Shown piece after piece: positions 11,068 to 23,138 of a stretch of 64,000 bases of DNA. How positions within the stretch are numbered: position 1 is the stretch's first letter; each line of letters begins with the position of its first letter. Where the stretch lies: positions 620,001-684,000 of the forward strand of contig JAHLEZ010000018.1 in NCBI GenBank assembly GCA_020726505.1, given 5' to 3'. The notes under the pieces are model-generated. The model ran no database searches. It was not told the origin of the DNA and saw only the letters and a list, made by a program, of their open reading frames with translations. Made by a program: the position numbers and the translations under genes. This DNA comes from Leptodontidium sp. MPI-SDFR-AT-0119 (Eukaryota; Ascomycota; Leotiomycetes; Helotiales; Leptodontidiaceae).

Positions 11068-11888
11068 AGTACTTCAGACCCATCAGCCTCGTCTTGAGGA
11101 GAACGAGGTGGAAAATACCATCACGTTGGCTGCTCGATTGTGGTCAGCCTCGTAAATTGATGGGTCAAGACCGCCTTTCAGTACCGGCCAGGCAATAGAA
11201 TGGACTGCTGGTTCATTGCCAGAGCGACTTGCTCAGCATTTCCAGCCTTCCTCGCAGGAAAAGGGGAAGCTACCCAGCTTCTTCACCGCCAAGAAGCTGC
11301 ACAAGATTGGTGGGATAAAGATCCACTTGACTGGCAAGCTCCTTGACCATTTGAAGATGACTGATGGCGATACTGCTGTTTACATCTTTCATCAAGTGTC
11401 ATTCTTGGGGCTTCATGTAGACCCCAACTGGTGAGTGACAGTCGTGGTTGTGAACGTAGGATGAGAAAGTGACTGGAGATAGCTTCGGATTACCGAGAGA
11501 GCTAGTCGAAGAGACGATTCGTACTCTTGCTTTGCTATTGCTTGGCAGTAATGGCCGGCCCAACAAATGGTATCAGAAGAGAAGAAAAGGGCACGAAGAA
11601 GCACTCGATCCTGGGCTGGGAACATGCGGGTTCCTAAATGCCTCAAATCGACGACTCGAGAACTTCAAGTACTGGGGCTTGCGACTGGCGATTTTGAAAC
11701 AAGCAGTCGACGATTCGGAGCCAAAGAACTTCTGGCACGGGCGGCGAGATCATCGCAAGAAAGTGCAATGGTACAAATTCTGGATTGCGGTACTTGTGTT
11801 GGTTCTGATTGTTGTTTTTGGGCTCATTCAATCGGTAGCGGGTGTTGTGCAAACAGCGGTGACTGTGAAGTCCGCAAATAACCACTGA
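11006..11888 (+). pseudogene. Fungal protein with C-terminal TM anchor; in-frame TAA
   Basis: Two exons, 11006-11430 and 11483-11888, join in phase through a 52-nt intron (gtgagt...gactggagatag). The start is MLEIIQLVRSATESPQAIRD. The middle has TAKKLHKIGGIKIHLTGKL and LKMTDGDTAVYIFHQVSFL. The end has LPRELVEETIRTLALLL, then EPKNFWHGRRDHRKKVQWY and a single TM (FWIAVLVLVLIVVFGLIQ). I recognise this layout as a family of fungal proteins of unknown function with a C-terminal anchor. Codon 50 is TAA (11153-11155). The only GT-AG segment that would remove it (11152-11181) is 30 nt, too short for a normal intron. The gene may be broken, or the stop may be a C-to-T change of CAA. Confidence 0.55.
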
Positions 11889-13150
11889 GATGTGCTACAG
11901 GAGACCAGATACTGTTTATTGAACCCATTAACAGTTGTGTATTACTTTTTTTTTCTAACGTCATGGGTCGTTGAATTGCTTCTGTCTCTCGTCGTGCTTA
12001 TCCCATATTCTCATTTTGAGGGTCAACAAGGCGAAATGAGTGCCATTGCAAATGATCGCGTCTATTCTGGTCGCGCATTGAAGTTTGAACCGTCGTTCTT
12101 GTCAAGCTTCATCTTCAGCTGAGATGACGTTTGAACAAATGTATATCCTTGTGGCTGAGCCGTCGCCCAGGATGGCGCGGCTTGGTAGGGCTCTTCGAGC
12201 GCAGGCTCCAATTGGTTGATGATGTTGGCAGATGATGATAAGATATGTCGGGAATCTTGGTACAGTACTGTAGGGGTTTAGGCGGTCAATTGCTTTTTAA
12301 CCCTGGGACGAGCCAGCTGTTGAGCTGGAAGAAGAGGAAATGACAGGAAGGAGAAGGTTAGGCCAGGACTTGGCAACAACGACCCTCGGCTAAAAGTAAA
12401 GTAAGGGGCAACTGAGACAAGTATCTGCACTTCTTCCTCTCCGAAATCAACACAACTCGATCTGCCTGAAACATATTCCACTCATGGGAAGATCCCGATA
12501 CCCATATGCACGGTGCATCAAATGTTCTCATCTTCTTTCCCCCTCTACGGTGGTAGCGCATTTGCCACTCATCTGCAAGCGCGACTCTCTTACAATTGCT
12601 AGAATGGCCTTGGGAATACCTCGTCACATCGCCTCTTAACAAGACATCAGCTTTCTTCCAAGTACACAAAACGATTCAAAAATAGAAGTCATCAAGGAAA
12701 ACAAGAAGAACAAGCGACTCCGTCTTCGGTTCAAGAGAGACTCAAGAGAAATAGTGCCATCCCTCATCACGTGTCACTACCATCCAGCCTAAACGAGAGA
12801 GCACGCCCCGGGAGAGAAGACGCCTATTGGCCGCTTGTGGCTTGGCCGAAAGGGGCAATGTCTCTGAAGCTGCCAATAGCACTGCCAAAAGAACACACTT
12901 CCTGGGGAGGCGACGGTAGGGAAGGAACGAAGAGATGCAAGGGCTCCTTTCTTTCTTTCCTATCAGCTGCGATACTTTCAACATGTTCTTCTTACACTGC
13001 ATCATTGTTGCATTATTGCGTCGTTGGCAACCATCTCGATGGACTGATGGACTGATGGACTGATGGACTGATGGACTACTAGGTGGATATAAGTAGTCAA
13101 GTATCTATCTCTGTCTTTGTGGCATTGACAATTCAAGCGCCCCGCCCTTG
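11889..13150. other. Intergenic, no supported gene
   Basis: No gene could be supported in either direction. There is a five-fold atggactg octamer repeat at about 13036-13077. A TATA-like sequence near 13086 probably belongs to the rightward mannosidase gene. Confidence 0.5.
13086..13093 (+). promoter_or_regulatory. TATA-like element upstream of GH92 gene
   Basis: The sequence gatataag lies 60-95 bases before the two candidate ATGs (13151 and 13181) of the mannosidase gene. It is a plausible core promoter element. This is position and motif only. Confidence 0.3.
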
Positions 13151-15927
13151 ATGATCGTATCTGTCGGTTCAGTTCTCAGAATGTTGCGAGGTTCGCTCCT
13201 TGCGCCGTTGCTGGCTGTTACTTCCATCGCCCAGACCACGGATTACAGTCAATTTGTCAATGTCTTGTGAGTTCTCTCGTGCTGGGCACTCCTCCTGACG
13301 CCATCTGACGTATCTAGTACCGGAACCGAGGGTGGGGGTAACAACTTCCCAGGTGTTGCTCGTCCCTTTGGTATGGTGAAGTTGGGACCTGATGTCTTGG
13401 TGTCTGGCGTCGATTCCTACAGTGGCTATCTTCCCAATGGAAACTTCTCGGGATTCAGTATGATGCACGAGCAAGGTACTGGAGGTGCTCCCAAATATGG
13501 AACGGTTGCTCAACTACCCTTGGTGGGAAACATCACCAATCCTCTTTCCAGCATCACTGTCGGTAGAGCAGCACCTGATGAGGGATCTGTCGGCTACTAC
13601 AAGGCTCAGACGAGTGATAGTGTCATTGTTGAACTTGCAGCTACGTCCCGTGCTGGGATGTACCAGTATACCTTCCCACCGTCTGGCCCAGAGAACAACA
13701 TCTTGATTGATGTTTCTCATGTGGTTCCATCCTTCAGAGGTCAAGGACTTGGTCAAGGATATGCTGGTGGCCACTTCACGATTAAACAAGATGGACATTA
13801 TGAAGCATCTGGTATCTACAACAATGGATGGAACAGATCTCCTAACTGGACAATTTACTCTTGTGGGTGGTCTAACTTGGAAATATGAATTCAGCTGACA
13901 AGATTGCTCCAGGTGGTTACTTTAATGTCACACCTTTTGCGGCAAAGGTCTTTTCGGGAACTTCTACCGGAGGAAGTGTCGTCCAACCCTCTAAATCAGC
14001 CAACTCAACCTCATCAACTGACTACGTCGGTGGATTATTCACGTTCGATACATCAGTCGTCTCATCTCGGGTGGGGATTTCCTGGATTTCGAATGAGAAG
14101 GCATGCCGGAATCTCAACGACCAGATCCCTGAGAGCACACCTTTCTCAAAACTCGTTCAAGATACCAAGACAGTCTGGGATAGAGAAATTCTGTCCAAGA
14201 TCACGACAACTACCACCAACACCACGAACCTGAATCTACTATATACCTCTCTCTATTTCATGAATCTTCTACCAACCAATCAGACTGGCGAAAACCCTGG
14301 TTGGACATCATCTGAGCCATATTATCAGGATGTTTTCACATTCTGGGATACTTTCCGATGCTCCACTGCACTGATGCACATTTTATCTCCTGTTGCTTAC
14401 GAGGAGTATATTCGTGCCATGATTGATACATACAGATTTGATGGATATATGCCGGATGGTCGTTCTTCCAACTACAATGGTCGGACTCAAGGAGGGTCAA
14501 ACGCAGACAATGTCCTGGCAGATGCATACGTCAAAGGAGTCCGTGGTCAGATTTACTGGAATGATGGATATGATGCGATGGTCAAAGACGCCGAGGCTAC
14601 ACCCCCGAATACGAATCCACCAGACCCAATGGCTCCAGATTCATCCACAAAAGAAGGTCGAGGGGCTCTTCCAGACTGGCTTCAATATGGATTCATTACC
14701 CCAAAATTTACCAGAGCAGTATCCCGTGCCGTCGAATATGCTTACAACGACTTTGCACTTTACCAAGTTGCGAAAGGTCTTGGAAGGACTGAAGGGGCTG
14801 CTACCTATCTCAATCGTTCTCGGAACTGGAGAAACCATTGGAACCCCAATGCAACATCTCTGGGCTTCTCGGGCTTTGTCGTTCCCAGGGACTTGAATGG
14901 TTTCATTTCTGTCGACGCTCTGAATGCCGCAGGATACTGGAAAGATCCATACTACCAAGCAAGTGCATGGGGATATTCCTGGGCCGATGTTCACGATTTT
15001 GGGAAGATTGTCAGTTTGATGGGAGGTCCAGATACTGTGCTTCGCCGTCTCGAGACGATGTTTAATGTCGGCGCGAATCCCAGCAATCCCAATGGTATAA
15101 TTCACGATGCAACCAATGAGCCGTAAGTCTTCGAAAATGATTCCCGAAGCTTCGCTAATCTTCTCAGAACATTCAATGTTCCATATCTATTCAACTATAT
15201 TGGTCGTCAAGATCGATCGGTCTTCCAGGCTCGAGGAGTTGCCAAACGAAACTACAACACTGGTGTCCGGGGGCTTCCCGGAAACAGTGATGCGGGTGCA
15301 ATGCAAACATGGCTGCTCTGGAACATGATCGGTCTCTACCCCATCACAGGACAAACAACCTTTCTCATCCACTCACCCTGGTACGAATCCATGACGATCG
15401 ACCTGGGAACCGGAAAGACTTTGAAAGTCACCAGCACAGGCGGAGACGGAAACGGCGATTCGAACATCTATGTCCAAAGCCTCAAAGTCAACGGCCAAAC
15501 ATGGACCCAGAATTGGCTTACCTGGAACGATGTCTTCGCGAACGGCGGAACAGTGGAGTTCGTTCTCGGCCCCAATCCAGTCCAATGGGCAACAGGTCCG
15601 CTACCACCCAGCCCAGGAACAGAACCCCAAGCATGCGTGAGTGTCACCTCCAACACGAATCCCCAGCAAACGCCATCTGCTGAATGTGAGTCCTAGAACG
15701 GCGACAACTGTCTCCGAAATATGAGAGATGCCAGACATAAAGCACAAGCATCGTATTTTTGCGCTACATATCTTGCACGCACGATGACAGGTACAAGTGC
15801 CATCCCGACGTTTGCGGCGAATTGTGGACAGCAGCCGATTCGGGTTAGTTCGGCTTGTAGTTGTTTGATGACGGAGGTCCCGGCGTTGACTACACAGGCT
15901 GTGGGTTCTGAACCTACGTCGGCATAA
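13151..15927 (+). CDS. Secreted GH92 alpha-mannosidase
   Basis: Glycoside hydrolase family 92 (exo-acting alpha-mannosidases), likely secreted and acting on N-glycans or wall mannans. In-frame ATGs lie at 13151 and 13181, and either gives a signal peptide ending near AVTSIAQ. Exons: to 13266, 13318-13862, 13913-15122, 15168 onward, with introns of 51, 50 and 45 nt. The family signatures are clear: QFVNVFTGTEGGGNNFPG and PFGMVKLGPD at the N-terminus, PDGRSSNYNGRTQGGSNAD in the middle, and the GNSDAGAMQTWLLWNMIGLY catalytic-region motif near the C-terminus. Without further splicing the protein ends at a TAG at 15694-15696. A GTGAGT donor sits at 15686, just before that stop. Splicing 15686-15727 keeps the frame and adds a Cys-rich tail (IPTFAANCGQQPIRVSSACS) ending at 15927, a motif common at the C-termini of fungal secreted proteins. 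I prefer the longer form but am not certain. Confidence 0.85.
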
Positions 15928-16747
15928 GCTCCTTTGAGGCAAGTTGAATTTAGCCTTACTTTTTTGCCGCCGAGGCAGGAGTGCTCAGCTCTACCACTCA
16001 GTGCTTCAAATTGAGTTGGGATTACATACGTCCAGAAGTCATCGGCGTGGAATATCCGAGGAATCCCAGTCTCAGCGAGAACTATCACGCGCAACAGAAA
16101 TTCAAGGGGTGCTACAGATAGAGGATTTGTAAATATGTCGCATCACACGCAGGCTTTTGGAGGTGAGGCTGATGATTATCGCAAGCCTCACGACCATATT
16201 CGGCTAAAGGGTAAATAAATAAATAAACAAAAATATTCAATATATCAATACGATATATACGTGTAGCGGTCGATTTTGAGATTTGGATTTTATGAGATGC
16301 GATGGAAAGATTCTCGGGGAACGAAAGTGGGGAGTGGAAGTTCGAGGCTGGTTAAGCGAAGAGTGCAGTCAACAACCCAAGCTTGGTACTTCGTACTCCA
16401 GTATATTCCTCTTTATGCACGAAGTTTAATGGCTTGAGAGTTTGGGGTAGTGACCGCGCTTCTACCAATGGCTCGCTCTAATTTCGATCATCTCATCTAA
16501 GTTATATATGTATGTTGGGATCCAGTCAGGATTTACGGGGAGGGGTTAATGTTGAATTTCAAGAGTGAGTGGGAGTTTGTGCTTAAAGGGAGATTTCTCA
16601 CACTCTTTTTTAATTATTTTTGATCGTTATTAATGCGTGTAGGGCGTTTAGAACACGAGGTTAGAATCCTGAAAATAAAACGAAGAAGGAAATTCACCAG
16701 CCTCAGGAAGTAGGTGTACAAATTTCTCTTGGCTGCGGGAGAGGTGT
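15928..16747. other. Intergenic, AT-leaning
   Basis: About 800 bases without a supported gene. It includes an aaat/taaa run near 16212-16232. It separates the convergent mannosidase and Cys-rich genes and presumably holds their 3' untranslated regions. Confidence 0.45.
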
Positions 16748-17359
16748 CTAGTTTGAATTGTCCGGAGGAGACGAATTAGCTTCTTCGCGAGGAGTAGGAT
16801 GATCCTGGTGTTGATTACTGAGAAGAAATGCAATAGCGTATCTATCATCAGGAGGAGGACGCTGGTCCCGATTGCTAGTATGAGGTCCAGTATGGTTCGA
16901 CTCATCACTAACTAACCTTTCAGGGTAAAAAACCTCACGGTCAATACCCGAAACTGAAAATGGATCTTCATTTGCATTTGCAGCACCTACCTCCGCCCTC
17001 GCTCCTCTCTCGGCATACATGGCTCTCCGTTTCAACAAAATCATCTCGGTTCTCATTCTCCGTCTCACCTCGTCGCCGTACTCAGTTGCAAGTCTAACTC
17101 GCACAGGCAGTCTCCCGTCCAGGCCCGACTGCTCCCCATCGCAATACTGCAGGTAACCGCCTTGATTATCGAGATCGATGCAGTTCCCGCAGCGTTTGTG
17201 CGCGCATGGAAGAACCTCGCCATGTTCGTTTAACGCATCGGCGGGGTTGTAGCAGTACTCGGGTTCTTGCGGACGGGCGAGCCATTTCGCGTTGTTGTTT
17301 TTGACGATTGTGTACGCGAAGTGGCAGCGGCAGCACTTGAACATGGCAATTTCTGACAT
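16748..17359 (-). CDS. Small Cys-rich, probably zinc-binding protein
   Basis: The frame is open further upstream, but the ATG at 17359 (MSEIAMFKCCRCHFAYT) is the likely start because it begins just before the conserved part; it gives 203 residues. The N-terminal half has CCRC, then a single Cys (EYCYNP) and CAHKRCGNC, which could form one or two zinc sites. The C-terminal half is charged and low complexity and ends in Pro/Ser/Asn-rich sequence. Short fungal proteins of this kind are common and mostly uncharacterised. No function can be assigned. A 14-nt G run at 17517-17530 lies about 160 bases upstream of the start. Confidence 0.55.
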   Translation of the reverse strand: MSEIAMFKCCRCHFAYTIVKNNNAKWLARPQEPEYCYNPADALNEHGEVLPCAHKRCGNCIDLDNQGGYLQYCDGEQSGLDGRLPVRVRLATEYGDEVRRRMRTEMILLKRRAMYAERGARAEVGAANANEDPFSVSGIDREVFYPERLVSDESNHTGPHTSNRDQRPPPDDRYAIAFLLSNQHQDHPTPREEANSSPPDNSN

Positions 17360-17516
17360 GGTTTCTTTTGTGTGTGGGCGGACGATCTGGATGTTGATTG
17401 TTTTGTTGGGAGGGATAATGGGAGGTGGATATAAATAAAGAGGTATTTTAGTTCTGTTCTGAGATTGTGGTGGCTGTTCAGGATGTCGAAGAAACACTCA
17501 AACTACTTCATTACTA

Positions 17517-17530
17517 GGGGGGGGGGGGGG
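17517..17530. repeat. Poly-G homopolymer (14 nt)
   Basis: A run of 14 G in the upstream region of the Cys-rich gene. It is the third long G/C homopolymer in the first 18 kb. Confidence 0.85.
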
Positions 17531-18268
17531 ACACCCAGCAAGAGAGGTAACGTAGAGTAGGTACGAAGGAACTTCCTGACCTTGAGAAATCACAAATCAA
17601 TTAATTCTTGAGACGTTATATATCTGAAGGGAATGAATTGTTATAAAAGATGGGGAGAAGAATAATTTTTTAGATAAGATATGAGAGTACGGGTGGTGAT
17701 CTAAAAAATACAATTGTTGACTCGTTACATGTCGGGAGAGTTTGGCCAGAGCCAGAGGGCTTACCGCAGCTCCCATATGCTAACCCATTTACTAATACTT
17801 CCGATCTCAAGAAGAACATTAAAATTCTTAATTAGGATAAAACTTCTTGCCTGCTTCACTGTTCGTGAGACAAACAAAGAGATATGAGGCTCCAATTATC
17901 GATAGCTGGCGAGAACAAAGGCTAAGGATCCTTGCGTCTATTTTAGACTTGCATGCAATTTGTTTGGCTGGTCATGTTTAAAATCACGCAGTGGGAGGAT
18001 GTCAAGAATATTCTAATCTTGTTAATTGTATCTGATCTAAAGATATCTAGATTTAATTCTATCAAAAGTACAAACTTCTACCTATCTATATGCGCATGCA
18101 ATTATTGATCTACTCGGAGTAACAAAACAAAAAAGAACTATGCAGTAAACCAGAGATTATTACATTTGCCGTTTCAACACCGAAACACAACCACCCAGAA
18201 AGAGAACAACAAACGAAATATCCCTTGAGTGATGGGCGGGCGTCATAGAAAATGCTCTACGTCAAAAA
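17531..18268. other. Intergenic, AT-rich
   Basis: About 740 AT-leaning bases with no gene that can be supported. It lies between the promoter side of the Cys-rich gene and the 3' end of the ABC transporter. Confidence 0.45.
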
Positions 18269-21200
18269 TTAAGCCTTCTTCGTTTTCTCGGCATGAACTT
18301 TTTTCGGAACACGAGCGAGCCAGTAGATCGCCAAAGCAGCCGCGATGTTGAAAACAATGTATGCCCAAACGATACCAAAGTTTCTCCAAGCATCGGCGAA
18401 ATCAACAGAGATAGTGGCCAGATATGAATTAGTCGAATTGGTAGTGCAGTATTGGCAGTTAGACGTGGCACCGACGTCCAGAACATAGCCTTTCGTGGCT
18501 TCGGTGAAGGCGCCCAGGTACTCTCCGCAAGTCGAACCGTTTGGAGGTTGCATGACCAGGTATTCGTTGGCAGCACATGTGACCTCTGCATTAGCGACGG
18601 ATGTCGAAAGCATGCCGGAAACGAAATATGTAAAGGGCGATACGCGATACATGAATATCCAGAAGCCAGGTAGGGATTCCTTTGATGCCAAAACACCGCA
18701 GAAAATTAAGGAGAGCGAGAACATCAGATTAGCCAGGTTGGCACCTTCTGCAGCTTGCTCAATTCCGGCGATGATCATAGTGGAGAATGTCGAAGTGAAG
18801 ATCAGGTATGCGAGGATGAAGAGGAACATCAATGCTCCCCTCTCGCTCGCGGCATCAGATTCTTTCGCGAACTTGTCGAGACCAATCGGGTAGTACCAGG
18901 TCAGGAACATGAAGACCGACATCAACAGATTCCAGGGGACTTCCACGAGAATATTGGATAAGATGAATGCTTTCCACGAGTATGCTTTGGATGGTCGTTC
19001 ACGTGCTTCGTAGAGAGACCTCTGGACGACGAAATGAGGCATGATCTGTTGCGCGAGTTGTCCGAAGAGGGTAAACAGCATGAAGAGGGCGAATGTCTGA
19101 TTCTGGAGACCTTGTAATGAAGACTTGGCGTCAAAGAAAGAGAAGCCAATGAACATTGCCTTGAAATATTATCAGCCACGTTGAATCGTCATGGGGGAGA
19201 AAACTATACCGAAAGAATGCAAAGTGCTGCCTTGGAGTAAATATACGACGGGGTTCGCCAGTACTGCTCGAAAACTCGCTTATTGACTTCCCAGAACTGG
19301 GTGCTGAACGGAGCGGCAAACTCTCTGAAGCTGGCGCTATCTGCAACTTGATTTTGTGCGATTTGTGGCAGCTCGTCTTTGAATCTTGAAAGTTCTTGCT
19401 TAACTTGCTGGTACTCGGTGCTGCTTCTCCAAGTTTCTGGCCAATCAATATCCGTGCTAGATCCAGGAGCGGCCCCAATGATCTCCAGCATCCACTCAGC
19501 CGGATTGGCTGCTGGTGGGCATTGAGGAGCACCGTTTCGCTCGAAGTAATCCTGAAGAATCTTGGAGTTCTTTCCGATATCCCCGAAATAGACAGTTCGT
19601 CCACCTTTTGCGAGGAAGAGAAGCCGATCAAAGCGCTGGAACAACATAGCAGATGGCTGATGAATGGTGCAGAGAATAGCTTGGCCGTTGTTCTTTAACT
19701 TTTCCATTAAATCGCAAATGATCCATGAGGTCTGACTGTCGAGACCAGATGTCGGCTCGTCCAAGAACAGCAAGAGTTGCGGCTTAGCTGCCAATTCCAC
19801 GCCGATGGTCAATCGCTTTCTCTGTTCGACGTTCAGCCCTTCTCCAGGAATACCGACTACCGCATCAGCGTAGAGTTCCATGTCTAGTAATTCGATGACT
19901 TCGTCAACGTAACGGAGCTTTTCTTCGCGTGAGACGTCACCTGGTTGCCGTAGGAGAGCACTGAATGTGAGGGCTTCTCTCACTGTAGATGTCGAGAGAT
20001 GGAGATCTTGTTGTTGGACATAGCCTGTCTTCCGCTGGAACGAGTCGTCTCGTGGTTGCCCATCGACGAATATTCCTCCTGTGATCACACCTATTGTGAC
20101 TCGACTTGCCAAGACATCAAGAAGTGTCGTCTTGCCGGCTCCTGAGACTCCCTAGACACATCTGTTAGCTTCTACCAGATTGAGAGGTGGCTCAAGTCTT
20201 ACCATGAGGGCGGTAAGAGTTCCAGGCTTGACCCATCCGTCAACACGATCGAGAATCGTCCTTGGTTCGCCTTTGATCTTGATGTCGTAACAAAGGTCCT
20301 CCCAATGGAAAATTGCGGTCTGGCGCAGTGCGGCGGTGGCCTCCGTGCTTCCTTCGTTTTGTTTCTTGAATGCTGGGAGTGCTGATTCTTCATCGGCTGA
20401 CTTGCGACCCGATGTTGCTGGAATGGCACCACGGCGGAAAAGTAGAACTTCCCCTTTGGACTTCTTCTCCGAGATGTACTCAGTAGCCAGGATGTATGTG
20501 GCGCAGAATCCAACAATGTAGACGAAAAGAAGACCGATATTTCTACAGAGAAGTAAATTAGAATGCTAAGCTCAATTGTTTTCTGGGGAGCTCATTGCAG
20601 TGTTGAATTCCAAGCGAATCAGAGGAAGGGGAGGGGATGTTCGGGTAGTTTTGGTGGAGCCTCTGGCAACAGCTCCTCGAACGCAGCGGAGAAATCAGGT
20701 ACATACCTCCATTTGTGTGAGTTGTAGTACTCATATGAAGACGCAATAAAGTCATCACCAGTAACGAATCCAAGGCCAGGTAGAGATCCGACGGCAGAGC
20801 ACACTCTTTCTTGGCCAGTGCTCGAGTCATAAATTCCCCCATACGGCACGTATTGAGCACACGTGAAGTTTCGGTTGCTGAATTCATTGACCATCATGCT
20901 CTCGAAAGCGTAGGAGAGCGGATCTAGGTAAAAGATCCATTCTGACCATCCGAGAATGTAAGGCTTTGGTAGCGCAAACCCGGAATACATCAAAAGAGAT
21001 GAAATGATCAGCGATCCAGGAGCGAGAGCCTGTGCTAAAGTTCGAGAGCTGGCTGCGATCGTTCTGAAAACCATCGACATTACTATTGTGATTAAAAATG
21101 TCGTAAAGACAAAGAAAAAGAAAGCTCCTGCCTCCCTTCGCAAATTAGTCATGAAATACAACGGGACGTTGAACGTGAAGGCGTTTAGGATCTTGTAAGG

Positions 21201-23138
21201 CAAATCGGTCAACATAGAAGCGAAAGCTTCAGCTGAAGGGTGGTACAATGCGTAACGAGCGTGTTTTTCAACAATTCCTCGTTGAGCGTATAGCGTGAGC
21301 ATCTGATAACCGTTAGCCTTTCCTGCAATAGTCTCGGGAAGGTTGACTTGCCTCCAAAGAGCTTGCGATGGCGTTAATCAAGACTGCAAAGAAGAGTAAC
21401 GAGCCGCGGGAGAAAAAGCTGCCCGTGTCATCTGAAAGATTGTAGAAAACACTTCCCACAACCACGGACATGATGAAGTTGCTGACCAATTGTGTGATTG
21501 TAAGACTTGGATCACCCTTGAGTCTCTGGAAGCCGCGCCATAAGCAAAGATTGATTTGCTGGACGTAATCTAGAGTGTATGGAGATTTGGAACGTCTGAG
21601 TTTGTCAGTGCAAATTCTTCGCCTACTATCTTGACGCAGTTTGCACTTACTGCCTCTTCGACTGTTCTGCCTTTCTTGATGCCTGGAATTTCTCCAGATG
21701 TTGGCCGCCAACAGGATACAATTTATTGTAATCTTCAATCTCTTGAAGAAGTCGAGCTCTTTCGGTACTTGCCTTCCAGACGGCTGAAAATTCCAAGGCA
21801 GTCTTTGGGACTTTGTCCTCCCAGCCAGGGCGAACCACCGTCTCCGCAGGGCTTGTCATTGATGTGAGGAAATCACCGTCAGTTTGTCGATCGGGGCACT
21901 CGAAGCCAAGATTTTCGAAATATCGTTTCCCTTCTTTAGTCGACCCGAAGAAAATTTGATGACCATCATACAAGACTGTGACCTTATCGAAGATATCATA
22001 TGCTGCTTGTGGAGCTTGGTAGATGGCAACGCAAGCCGTAGCCCCCATCAAGTCTGTTGACTGGCGAAGTGTTTTGCAAAATTCAATGGCGTTTGCCGAG
22101 TCGAGACCACGAGTGCTGTTATCCCAGCATTGAAGGGGCGCGCCGCTCAACGCAGCTTCGGCAATACTTACTCGTTTACGTTGACCTCCACTTACTCCAC
22201 GGGTAAAGTCATCACCGACACGAGTATTGATCGTGTCCCGAATGCCGAACATGGCCATCATCACGTCTCTCATGTGTGTGGCGTAAGTCCACTTGTCGAT
22301 ACCGCCTGGCAAGTTTCGTGGTGCCCGTGCCATTGCTGCAAATGCGAGCGTATCTCCAACACTAAGCATAGGGAAATGGACATCGACTTCAGCTGTGTAG
22401 ATAGCTTCGCCCCGAAATTGGGACCTCATATCTTCGGCACTGATTCCTAAAAGAGGGTTAGAGTGGGCTAAAATATTGACTACGAAAGCCACCTTGGAAG
22501 CAAATATATACCTTGATAGTTAAGCTCTGAACCATCAGCCACGTAAATTCCATGGGTTTCCCCAGCGATCGTCTTGAGCAACGTTGAGCAACCGGATCCA
22601 GGGGGACCAAGAACAACGAGCATCTCTCCACTCTTCACAAGACCATCAAAGCCATGCAGAATGTCAATCTTCGTGGGGTTATCAGTGCGGGTCAACTTCC
22701 TAACCAAACCACCTAGCTCCAACCACACATTGCCAACGCTCTTCTGGTAGTCTGTGAGGTTACCAAACCCGTGAACGTTGAGGTTCCGGAATGAGATTCC
22801 GGCAGTCCGTTCAGGATGTTTATCAGGGTCCCTTGACTTCAGATGAATCAATGATTCCGCCCATGCTCGAGGTTGAAAGTCTTCGGAATTGGGGTCCAAA
22901 TGCGAGCCAGGAGCAGCAGTGAAGGGGTTCTGATGACCATGCGACACATCTTGATGTCTTGACTGGATTGTAAACTTCCTTGCAAGCTCCGTTATCTCGG
23001 CATCGCGGTTCCGCTCCTCGTTTAATGATTCCGACAGCTCCTTATCGCCTGTTGTTTCGTGAGAATGAGTAGAGAGTCACGACAGCGTGCCAGCTTACCT
23101 GCCAGAGTTTGTTCTTGATCACTGTTTTGGAAAGACAT
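18269..23138 (-). CDS. Full-size PDR-type ABC transporter (ABCG)
   Basis: A drug or metabolite efflux pump of the plasma membrane (PDR/CDR family). Eight exons sum exactly to 1,461 codons: 23138-23099, 23048-22512, 22446-21651, 21595-21352, 21302-20707, 20542-20203, 20151-19210 and 19159-18269. The order is NBD1-TM-NBD2-TM. NBD1 has the Walker A GPPGSGCS, with Cys in place of Lys as in fungal PDR pumps, the signature [13 protein letters not shown] and the Walker B region [14 protein letters not shown]2 has [10 protein letters not shown], the degenerate signature [12 protein letters not shown] and [14 protein letters not shown]. Two six-helix membrane domains with large C-terminal extracellular loops follow. 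Length is normal for the family (about 1,400-1,550). Intron 4 (21303-21351) uses a GC-AG pair (gcaagt donor). The gene is divergent from the oxidoreductase at 24348. Confidence 0.93.

Noticed and set aside
11152..11181. 30-nt GT-AG segment as an intron
   Set aside because: It is much shorter than the 45-65 nt introns elsewhere in the window, so I treat the stop inside it as real unless cDNA shows otherwise.
12278..13005. Minus-strand open frames upstream of the GH92 gene
   Set aside because: They have no recognisable domain and no plausible exon structure, and partly lie in the promoter of the mannosidase.
15693..16094. 133-codon minus-strand ORF after the GH92 gene
   Set aside because: It overlaps the likely Cys-rich tail of GH92, which has a recognisable pattern on the plus strand.
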